DNA of 13,903 nt from JBOHCT01 sp050699055 (GTDB taxonomy: Bacteria > Actinomycetota > Actinomycetes > Streptosporangiales > JBOHCT01). The notes beneath the pieces were generated by a model. That model worked only from the letters and a program-made list of their open reading frames with translations. It did no database searches and was not told the DNA's origin. Positions 6,810-12,456 of the stretch are shown here, in pieces. The stretch covers positions 1 through 13,903 of the forward strand of contig JBOHCT010000115.1 in NCBI GenBank assembly GCA_050699055.1, written 5' to 3'. Each line of letters opens with the position of its first letter. Within the stretch, counting starts at the first letter, position 1. The translations under genes were made by a program, and so were the position numbers.

Positions 6810-7583
6810 ATGGATCGCTCGCAAATGCGCCTCTTGTTGCAGGAGGTCGCATCGGGAGGGCTGCCCGTCGAGCGTGCGCTCGAGCGGCTCGTCGAGGGTC
6901 CGCTGGCTGGTGGGCAGGGGTACGCGGATCTCGGATTCGCCCGCCTCGACACCCACCGGACGCTGCGCACCGGCGATCCCGAGGTCGTCTACGGCGCGGG
7001 AAAGACTCCCGAACAAGTCGTGACGCTGCTCCGCGAGCTGCGCGCCCACGCGCCCGAGCATCCGGCGCTCGCGACCCGCCTGCCGGACGACACCGTCGCC
7101 GCGGTGCGGTCCGCCTTCCCCGACGTGTTGGTGGACGAGACCGCCCGCACAGCACTCGTAGGGCCGACCCCGACGCCGCAGGGCCAGGTGTGTGTGGTGA
7201 CAGCGGGAACGAGCGACCTCCCTGTGGGCGCGGAGGCGGCCTTCGTCGCGCGCGCCTGCGGCGCGGAGGTCGAGCGCATCGAGGACGTCGGGGTGGCCGG
7301 AATCCATCGGCTGCTGGACGTACGCGACAGGCTCGACGAGGCCGACTGCCTCGTCGTGGTGGCCGGTATGGAGGGGGCGCTGCCGAGCGTGGTCGCGGGG
7401 CTGGTCGGCGTGCCGCTGGTCGCGGTCCCGACCAGCGTGGGGTACGGCGCGTCGTACGGTGGGCTCGCCGCGCTGCTCGCGATGCTGAACTCCTGCGCGC
7501 CCGGGGTAGTCGTCTGCAACATCGACAACGGCTTCGGGGCGGGGGTCTTCGCCGCCCGGGTCGCGCGGCGGACGAAGGGGTAG
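6810..7583 (+). CDS. larB: LarB, P2CMN synthase of nickel-pincer cofactor synthesis
   Basis: First enzyme of the nickel-pincer nucleotide pathway. It carboxylates and hydrolyses nicotinic acid adenine dinucleotide to give pyridinium-3,5-biscarboxylic acid mononucleotide (P2CMN). The 257-residue length is normal. The N-terminal helical part (1-60) leads into family sequences GYADLGFARLDTHR, EVVYGAGKTPEQV and TAGTSDLPVGAEA. A PurE-like domain contains AGMEGALPSVVAGLVGVPL and the signature LNSCAPGVVVCNIDNGFGAG. Cys229 (in NSCA) and Glu188 (in GMEG) correspond by motif and spacing to the essential Cys221 and Glu180 known from Lactobacillus plantarum LarB. larC follows after 160 bp; larE and larA are not in the window. 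The -10 box predicts a leaderless transcript. Confidence 0.95.
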   Translation: MDRSQMRLLLQEVASGGLPVERALERLVEGPLAGGQGYADLGFARLDTHRTLRTGDPEVVYGAGKTPEQVVTLLRELRAHAPEHPALATRLPDDTVAAVRSAFPDVLVDETARTALVGPTPTPQGQVCVVTAGTSDLPVGAEAAFVARACGAEVERIEDVGVAGIHRLLDVRDRLDEADCLVVVAGMEGALPSVVAGLVGVPLVAVPTSVGYGASYGGLAALLAMLNSCAPGVVVCNIDNGFGAGVFAARVARRTKG

Positions 7584-7657
7584 GGCGTCTCCCGTGGGCC
7601 TCGTCCGTCGCGAGCGGCGGTCAGGCGGCGGGTCGCGAGGCGGAGGAAGGAGCCGCA

Positions 7658-7744
7658 GTGGGCCTGCGTCGACCGACGATAACGAACCGACGCGCCGCCC
7701 GGGCGACGCGTAGTAGGACAGTAGATCCACGGGACACGCCCTAA
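7658..7744 (+). CDS. Possible 28-residue leader peptide ORF upstream of larC
   Basis: GTG 7658 is preceded by an excellent Shine-Dalgarno (GGAGGAAGGAG, 7642-7652, 5-nt gap), the strongest in this stretch. It opens a 28-codon frame (VGLRRPTITNRRAARATRSR, then TVDPRDTP) whose TAA stop at 7742-7744 overlaps the larC ATG at 7744 (TAATG). larC itself has no good Shine-Dalgarno. The peptide is Arg-rich with no known family. A coupling or leader role is inferred from the overlap. The alternative is that larC is translated from a weak site and this frame is chance. Confidence 0.45.
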   Translation: MGLRRPTITNRRAARATRSRTVDPRDTP

Positions 7745-8913
7745 TGCTCGCGTGGTTCCAGTCCGCGGCGGGGGCGAGCGGCGACATGATGCTCGGCGCC
7801 CTCGTCGACGCTGGCGCCTCCGTCGAGACGATCCAGGAAGCGGTCGACGCGGTCGTCCCGGGGGCGGTCGTCGTGTCCGCCGAACCGGTGAGCCGGCATG
7901 GTCTCGCCGCCACGCGCGTCCGGGTCGCGGCGCACGGGGAGGATGTCGTACGTACGTGGGGCGCGATCCGCGCGATGCTCGAAAACGCGTTCCTTGCCGA
8001 GCCGGTACGGGAGCGGGCGCTCGACGCGTTCGAGCGGCTCGCCCGGGCGGAGGGGGCCGCCCACCGGGTAGCGCCTGAGCGGGTGCACTTCCACGAGGTG
8101 GGGGCACTCGACGCGATCGCCGACATCGTCGGCACCTGCGCCGCCCTGCACGCGCTCGGGGTCACCGAGGTCGTGGCGTCGCCGGTCGCCCTCGGCTCGG
8201 GCACCACCCGCGGCGCCCACGGGCTGCTGCCGGTCCCGGGACCGGCCGTGCTGGAGCTGCTGCGGGAGGCAGGCGCCCCCGTCTACTCGGGCGACGTGCC
8301 GTACGAGCTGTGCACCCCCACCGGGGCCGCCCTGCTCGCCGCGTCGGTCTCCCGCTGGGGTGGGATGCCGCCGCTACGGATCGCCGCCGCCGGAACCGGC
8401 GCGGGATCCCGCGACCCCGACGAGCTGCCGAACGTCCTCCGGGTCGTCCTCGGCGAGCGAGCTGGCCGGCGGCCCGAGGCGATGCTGCTCATCGAGACCA
8501 ACATCGACGACATGGACCCCCGCCTGTGGCCGGGCGTGCTCGCGAAGGTCTTGGACGAGGGCGCGGTCGACACCTGGCTCACGCCGATCGTCATGAAGAA
8601 GGGCCGGCCCGCGCACACGCTGTCAGTCCTGGTGGACGCGGGCCGCGCCGAGGACGTCCGACGGGTGATCTTCACGAGCACGTCCACGCTCGGGGTGCGC
8701 GAGCGGTCGGTCGAGCGCAGCGTGCTCGATCGCACGACGCGTACGGTCGACGTCGGCGGCTGTGCCGTACGGGTCAAGCTGGCGCTGACGGGCGGGGCAG
8801 TCGTCGGGGCGCAGCCGGAGTTCGAGGATGTCGCGGAAGCGGCACAGAAGCTCGGCCGGCCGGTCAAGAGCGTGCTTGCCCAAGCATCGGCGGCCGCCCA
8901 GGCACTGGCCTGA
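7744..8913 (+). CDS. larC: LarC, nickel insertion enzyme for the nickel-pincer nucleotide cofactor
   Basis: CTP-dependent cyclometallase that inserts Ni into pyridinium-3,5-bisthiocarboxylic acid mononucleotide, the last step of nickel-pincer cofactor synthesis. The 389 residues form one uninterrupted frame, unlike L. plantarum, where LarC is made by frameshifting between larC1 and larC2. Family blocks in order are AGASGDMMLGALVDAG (9-24), VHFHEVGALDAIADIVG (114-130), CTPTGAALL (190-198), ETNIDDMDP (251-259) and LTPIVMKKGRPAHTLSVL (279-296). Many homologues have LDC or a similar Asp motif before the SGDM loop; here the sequence is WFQSAAGASGDM. The start overlaps the stop of the small ORF above. 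LarE, the sulfur-transfer enzyme, and any client such as the LarA racemase must lie elsewhere. Confidence 0.95.
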   Translation: MLAWFQSAAGASGDMMLGALVDAGASVETIQEAVDAVVPGAVVVSAEPVSRHGLAATRVRVAAHGEDVVRTWGAIRAMLENAFLAEPVRERALDAFERLARAEGAAHRVAPERVHFHEVGALDAIADIVGTCAALHALGVTEVVASPVALGSGTTRGAHGLLPVPGPAVLELLREAGAPVYSGDVPYELCTPTGAALLAASVSRWGGMPPLRIAAAGTGAGSRDPDELPNVLRVVLGERAGRRPEAMLLIETNIDDMDPRLWPGVLAKVLDEGAVDTWLTPIVMKKGRPAHTLSVLVDAGRAEDVRRVIFTSTSTLGVRERSVERSVLDRTTRTVDVGGCAVRVKLALTGGAVVGAQPEFEDVAEAAQKLGRPVKSVLAQASAAAQALA

Positions 8914-9387
8914 ACGGCACGGGACCGCCGGTCGGCCAGATACGGGTGACGGCCACGTCCTGCCGCCCCGCTTCGGCGACGATGTCGGCGGTGCCGCCGT
9001 AGCCACGGGCTGGTTGGCCGTCCCAGACCGCGAACAGCAAGTCGGCCTCGCGCAGCATGGTTGCGCTAGCGTCCACGTGCGCGTCCGAGGTCGATTCGAT
9101 GTGCGGTAGCCGGGTCACTTCGCGGCGCTGGTGAGTAACGCGTCGTAGGTCGCGTGGGAAGCCTCGGGGAGGCCCTCGCGGTACTTCGGAGCCGGTATCA
9201 GTACTTCGAGACTGCCTCCCATGTCGAGAACGGCTCGCGCGAAGATCTGATCCGCTCCGTCGGCGAGGCATGTCAAGCCGGCAAGGCCATCGCCCGCGTA
9301 CGGCCTTAGCTCTTTACGGACCGCCTCCGTGATCAGACGCTCGGTTTCGGGCGGAAGGCCGCGGTGGCCGGTGATCGCGATTCTCAT
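8864..9387 (-). pseudogene. Frameshifted SLOG/Rossmann-like nucleotide-binding protein
   Basis: Two minus-strand frames together spell one protein of a family I recall from streptomycetes. The first frame (ATG 9387 to TGA 9115, 90 residues) gives MRIAITGHRGLPPETE, CLADGADQIFARAVLDMGG and ATYDALLTSAAK. After a shift of one base near 9116-9120, the second frame continues with VTRLPHIESTSDAHVDASAT, LLFAVWDGQPARGYGGTADI and VAVTRIWPTGG, then runs to a stop at 8864. The GHRG start, the internal conserved acidic positions and the GYGGTAD loop suggest a SLOG-like nucleotide-binding fold. One missing base (expected around the AAG-TGA junction) explains the break. The last 50 bases overlap the 3' end of larC antisense, suggesting that the normal stop has also been lost. 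No clear Shine-Dalgarno precedes ATG 9387. A sequencing error or a programmed shift is possible. Confidence 0.7.
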
Positions 9388-9559
9388 CTCGGTTGCTGCG
9401 AGGTGTAGGCGGTATGTAGTCGTTCGTCGAGGTCAGCGGCCACTCGCGCGGACACCTTCCGTCCCGCGATCTCTCGTCAGGGGCGTAACCTCGCTCATCA
9501 GGTCCGCCCGAGGACCCGAACTCGGGTGTCCTCAGGTACGATCCTGTGTCGCTCCAGCG

Positions 9560-9769
9560 TCAGGGCTGGCTGAAGGCGTCACGCTTGACGCCGTGTACGA
9601 AGGCCCGCCACCCGGCCGAGGCGACAATCAGCCTCGGCCCTTGGGGGTCCTTGCTGTCGCGCACCGCGACCGCGCGGCCGGTGGGTCCGACCTCGACACA
9701 CGCACCGCCATTGCCGCCACTGCGACTGCTCTTCCGCCACGCGACGCGGGACAAGTCGGGGACTGCCAT
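9560..9769 (-). CDS. DUF397 protein, partner of the upstream HTH regulator
   Basis: A 69-residue protein with the full DUF397 signature: LSRVAWRKSSRSGGNGGACVEV, then VAVRDSKDPQGPRLIV and a Trp-containing end, GWRAFVHGVK. DUF397 proteins are nearly always encoded next to XRE-family regulators with DUF5753 in streptomycetes and relatives. The WhiJ locus is the studied example, where the pair affects development and repression by the regulator. The gene starts 19 bp after the regulator stop, with a Shine-Dalgarno GGGAG 6 nt before ATG 9769, so the two form an operon. It is probably a cytosolic modulator of the regulator. The exact mechanism is not settled for the family. Confidence 0.93.
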   Translation of the reverse strand: MAVPDLSRVAWRKSSRSGGNGGACVEVGPTGRAVAVRDSKDPQGPRLIVASAGWRAFVHGVKRDAFSQP

Positions 9770-9788
9770 CCCGCGCTCCCTCTGTCGA

Positions 9789-10649
9789 CTACCTCAGCTC
9801 CTTCGCCACCCTCGCGATCAGCGTGACCGACTCGTCCGGGTCCAGCGCCTTCGCCTTCAGATGGTCGAACGCCAGGATATACCGGTCAACCTCCGCAGGC
9901 TTCTCCAAGTACAGGGCGCCCGTCATGTTCTCCAGGTAGACGACGTCGGGATCGACACGCTCCGGAAACTCAAGGACATGGAACGAGCTCAGCATCGCGG
10001 CGTGGGCTCCCGCACCAAACGGCAGGATCTGAAGCGTCACGTTCGGCAACTCCGCCGCCTCGGCCAGGCGCTCCAGCTGAAGGCGCATGAGACCCTGACC
10101 GCCAACCACCCGGCGTATGACGGCTTCGTTCATCACAGCCCAGAATCGCGGCGAAGCGGGACGAGTCAGGAGCTCTTGGCGAGCCATCCGGATCTCGAGT
10201 CGTCGCTCGATCTCCTGAGACGACCCCTCCGTGTCGGCGGCTCGGTGGACCGCCCGTGCGTAGTCCACCGTTTGCAGCAAGCCGGGAACAAGCTCAGCCT
10301 CATACGTTCGAAGCGTCGAAGCCTCGGCCTCGAGGCCGACGTAGACCTCGAACCACTCGGGGATCGCCTCGCCGTAGCGATGCCACCAGCCCTTCTGACG
10401 AGCCTGGCGGGTGAGCGTCATCAGCGCCTCGCGCTTGTCCTCGTCGTCGACGCCGTAGAGGTCCAGGAGGTCACGTACGTCGCGAGGCTGGATGCCGCGC
10501 CGACCTGTCTCCAGCCGGCTGATCTTCGAGCCGGAGACGAGCAGTCGGGACCCGACCTCCTCGCAGGTCATGCCGGACTGCTCACGAAGGCGTCGCAGCT
10601 CGGCGGCGAGCCGGCGGCGCTTCACGGTCGGGCTTCGGTCAGCGCTCAC
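9789..10649 (-). CDS. XRE-family HTH regulator with DUF5753 domain
   Basis: A 286-residue transcription regulator. The N-terminal helix-turn-helix covers about 12-66: LAAELRRLREQSGMTCEEVG, then LLVSGSKISRLETGRRGIQP. DUF5753 fills the rest (about 85-280): YVGLEAEASTLRTYEAELVP, GLLQTVDYARAVHRA, FWAVMNEAVIRRVVGG, LPNVTLQILPFGAGAHAAM, FPERVDPDVVYLE and YLEKPAEVDRYILAFDHL. I chose GTG 10649 because GGAAGGGA lies about 6 nt upstream and the protein then begins just before the HTH. A longer frame from 10715 would include the operator. It is co-transcribed with the DUF397 gene and divergent from the 89-aa gene. The palindrome at 10674-10689 is the obvious autoregulatory site. Confidence 0.93.
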   Translation of the reverse strand: MSADRSPTVKRRRLAAELRRLREQSGMTCEEVGSRLLVSGSKISRLETGRRGIQPRDVRDLLDLYGVDDEDKREALMTLTRQARQKGWWHRYGEAIPEWFEVYVGLEAEASTLRTYEAELVPGLLQTVDYARAVHRAADTEGSSQEIERRLEIRMARQELLTRPASPRFWAVMNEAVIRRVVGGQGLMRLQLERLAEAAELPNVTLQILPFGAGAHAAMLSSFHVLEFPERVDPDVVYLENMTGALYLEKPAEVDRYILAFDHLKAKALDPDESVTLIARVAKELR

Positions 10650-10673
10650 GGTCTGTCCCTTCCGGCAAGCGTC

Positions 10674-10689
10674 TTTGGCACTTGCCAAA
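10674..10689. promoter_or_regulatory. 16-bp palindrome, candidate operator of the DUF5753 regulator
   Basis: TTTGGCA-CT-TGCCAAA is a perfect 7-bp inverted repeat with a 2-bp centre, in the region between the divergent HTH gene and the 89-aa gene, 24 bp upstream of the HTH start codon. A further half-site-like GGCAAG occurs at about 10664-10669. Its AT-rich arms stand out in 70% GC DNA. Binding by the adjacent regulator is inferred. Confidence 0.6.
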
Positions 10690-10761
10690 TAGGTTGGGTA
10701 TCGGCAGGATGCCATACTGTCGCGTTCGACGCCAGTGGGCGGGCGCGACGGAGAGCTTCCA

Positions 10762-10812
10762 CGGGCCCACCCCAGGGACGGGCCCGACGAGGAGAACGGC
10801 CGTACGCGGCCG
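10762..10812 (+). other. GC-rich double hairpin in the leader of the 89-aa gene
   Basis: GGGCCC at 10763-10768 can pair with GGGCCC at 10780-10785 (11-base loop). CGGCCG at 10797-10802 pairs perfectly with CGGCCG at 10807-10812 around a TACG tetraloop. The second hairpin ends about 12 nt before the Shine-Dalgarno region of the gene at 10834. A leader-RNA role is inference; GC-rich DNA forms such stems by chance. Confidence 0.35.
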
Positions 10813-10833
10813 CGAGAAGAGCGGGTGATCGTG

Positions 10834-11103
10834 ATGCCGATGGTCGGCTACGAGTGGGACACCTACCTCGGCCGCGACGCGAGGCCGGCGCGCGGCGCCT
10901 GCGGGGTCTGCGGCTCGGAGACAGACGCTGTCGCGCGGGTCGAGGAGGCGCTCGGGTCCATGCCGCTGGAGCTGGCGGCGTGGGGACGCGTCGGTTCGGT
11001 GACGGTGGACCTGACGCGGGGCTGCCTGTACCAGCGTGGCGGCGTTCCGCGCCTCGCGGTCCGCGGCCCGGACGGGTCCGTCACCTGGGAGCCGCCGCGA
11101 TAG
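10834..11103 (+). CDS. Hypothetical 89-residue CxxC protein
   Basis: I do not recognise a named family. The frame has the strong G/C third-position bias of real genes here. GGGTGATC (10823-10830), preceded by AGAAGAG, resembles the extended Shine-Dalgarno complementary to the 16S rRNA tail, which favours ATG 10834; GTG 10825 or 10831 are alternatives. The protein begins MPMVGYEWDTYLGRDARPAR and has a CGVC motif (Cys23, Cys26) and a third Cys at 64 (TRGCLYQRGG). A helix, ETDAVARVEEALGSMPLELA, follows, then short beta-like segments (VGSVTVDL, VPRLAVRG, GSVTWEPP). There is no signal peptide or membrane segment. It is first in line on the plus strand, before the 17-codon ORF and the methyltransferase. 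With only three Cys, metal binding is possible but unproven. Confidence 0.65.
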   Translation: MPMVGYEWDTYLGRDARPARGACGVCGSETDAVARVEEALGSMPLELAAWGRVGSVTVDLTRGCLYQRGGVPRLAVRGPDGSVTWEPPR

Positions 11104-11106
11104 AAG

Positions 11107-11172
11107 CCGCCGCGCGGCCGGGGGTCGAGCCTCCCCCGCATCCCCACGCGGGCTCCCCCCCGCCGCGCGGCC
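11107..11172 (+). repeat. Paired 13-bp GC repeat enclosing nested hairpins
   Basis: CCGCCGCGCGGCC occurs twice, at 11107-11119 and 11160-11172. Its core GCCGCGCGGC is self-complementary, so the copies can pair with each other or fold alone. Between them GGGGG (11120-11124) can pair with CCCCC (11133-11137), or CCCGC (11135-11139) with GCGGG (11148-11152). It starts right after the stop codon of the 89-aa gene. It may be a T-less terminator or attenuator ahead of the methyltransferase. Confidence 0.4.
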
Positions 11173-11217
11173 ACCACGAGACGATCGGCGGACGCGCCGG
11201 ACAAGACGGGAGTTACC

Positions 11218-11271
11218 GTGGTGAACACGACGGCGACGCTCAGCCCCCGTCCCTGGCGAGGACACAGGTAG
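11218..11271 (+). CDS. Possible 17-residue peptide ORF before the methyltransferase
   Basis: GTG 11218 (followed by a second GTG) has GGGAG 5 nt upstream. It opens a 17-codon frame, VVNTTATLSPRPWRGHR, ending at TAG 11269-11271, 3 nt before the methyltransferase GTG at 11275. The methyltransferase has no well-spaced Shine-Dalgarno of its own, so translation may be coupled. The peptide matches no precursor family that I know, and it lacks the Cys, Ser/Thr-Cys or acidic cores of lanthipeptide and graspetide precursors. It could be a leader ORF, a tiny substrate peptide or chance. Confidence 0.4.
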   Translation: MVNTTATLSPRPWRGHR

Positions 11272-11274
11272 GAC

Positions 11275-12456
11275 GTGACGGCTCATCTGCCCGCAGAGGT
11301 TTCAGACCGCATGGGCCACCTCGCCGCGGACTTGGAACGTGTCGACGTCCTGCGCGACCCCGGCTGGCGCGATGCCTACTGGCGCGTCCCGCGTCACCGG
11401 TTCATCCCCGAGGTGATGTGGGTCGACCGCGACCGGAGCGGCGCGTACGCGCCCGTCCACCGCGACGACGACCCCGAGCTGTGGTGGGGCACGGTGTACA
11501 GCAACAGCCTCGTCGTCACCCAGGTCGATGACGGACGATCTGCCCCCTCCGGCGCGGGCGGCGCGTACCTCACCAGTTCCGCGAGCCAGCCGAGCCTCGT
11601 CTTCGGCATGCTCCGCGCGTTGGGCGTCACGCCAGGCATGCGCGTCCTCGAGATCGGTACCGGTACTGGCTACAACGCCGCGCTGCTCGCCGCACGGCTG
11701 AGCGACCGAGGCCTCACCACCATCGAGATCGACGGGGCGGTCGGCGAGCGGGCGCGTGCGGCGCTGGCCGGCGCGGGCTGGCATCCGGCCGTCATCGTCG
11801 GCGACGGCGCCGAAGGATATCCACCGAACGCGCCGTACGACCGCGTCATCGCGACCTGCGCCGTGCGGCGCGTGCCCTACGCGTGGATCGACCAGACCAG
11901 GCCGGGCGGGGTGATTCTGACGCCATGGGGAACCGCGTACCACAACGGCGCGCTGCTGCGTCTCGTCGCCGGCGCCGGCGGCACCGCCACCGGCAGCTTC
12001 GACGCGGAGGCGTCCTTCATGTGGATACGGGCCCAGCGGACGCCGCCCCTGGGGGACATCGTCCACAGGGAGAAGGACGCCGATCATACTGTAGCCACGC
12101 TCGACCCGGGTGAGGTCTTCGCCGAGCAGCACGCCGAGTTCGCCGTCGGCCTGCGGGTCCCCGACTGCGGACGCCTGGACCATGCACGCGAGGACGGGGG
12201 TCTCACCCGCTGGCTGTTCGACCCCGCGACCGCCTCGTGGGCTGGGGTCGATTACCGGCCAGGGGCCGCGAGCCACCCGGTCGCGCAGTACGGGCCGCGT
12301 CGCCTGTGGGATGAGGTGGAGCACGCGTACCACTGGTGGTGTGACCGCGGGCGGCCGGAACGCGAACGCTTCGGCGTCACGGTCACCGCCGAGAGACAGT
12401 GTCTCTGGTTGGACGAACCGGCGAGGGAGATCAGCGCGCCGCGGCCCCTGGCTTGA
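11275..12456 (+). CDS. PIMT-like SAM-dependent methyltransferase of the peptide-maturation type
   Basis: A 393-residue protein related to protein-L-isoaspartate O-methyltransferase (PCMT/PIMT). It has DPGWRDAYWRVPRHRFIPE (28-46), VYSNSLVVTQ (74-83), TSSASQPSLVFGMLRALG (100-117; compare the TxSQP active-site region of PIMT), the SAM loop VLEIGTGTGYNAALLAARL (124-142), VGDGAEGYP and APYDRVIATCAV (186-197). An extra C-terminal region of about 170 residues follows. This layout is that of the methyltransferases annotated with ATP-grasp peptide maturase and FxLD systems in actinomycetes, rather than of the housekeeping repair enzyme (about 210 residues). No ATP-grasp or lanthionine enzyme is in the window. 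GTG 11275 follows the 17-codon ORF by 3 nt; ATG 11311 is an alternative start. The 3' end overlaps the convergent membrane gene by 26 bp. The target is unknown. Confidence 0.85.
   Translation: MTAHLPAEVSDRMGHLAADLERVDVLRDPGWRDAYWRVPRHRFIPEVMWVDRDRSGAYAPVHRDDDPELWWGTVYSNSLVVTQVDDGRSAPSGAGGAYLTSSASQPSLVFGMLRALGVTPGMRVLEIGTGTGYNAALLAARLSDRGLTTIEIDGAVGERARAALAGAGWHPAVIVGDGAEGYPPNAPYDRVIATCAVRRVPYAWIDQTRPGGVILTPWGTAYHNGALLRLVAGAGGTATGSFDAEASFMWIRAQRTPPLGDIVHREKDADHTVATLDPGEVFAEQHAEFAVGLRVPDCGRLDHAREDGGLTRWLFDPATASWAGVDYRPGAASHPVAQYGPRRLWDEVEHAYHWWCDRGRPERERFGVTVTAERQCLWLDEPAREISAPRPLA

Noticed and set aside
9110..9122. Programmed -1 frameshift in the SLOG-like gene
   Set aside because: The junction (GCG AAG TGA) has no recognisable slippery heptamer and no evident downstream stimulator, so a simple one-base loss is preferred.
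9546..11531. 661-codon plus-strand open frame across the DUF397/HTH region into the methyltransferase
   Set aside because: It runs antisense to two recognised regulators and out of frame with the 89-aa protein and the methyltransferase. Its composition is shadow-like.
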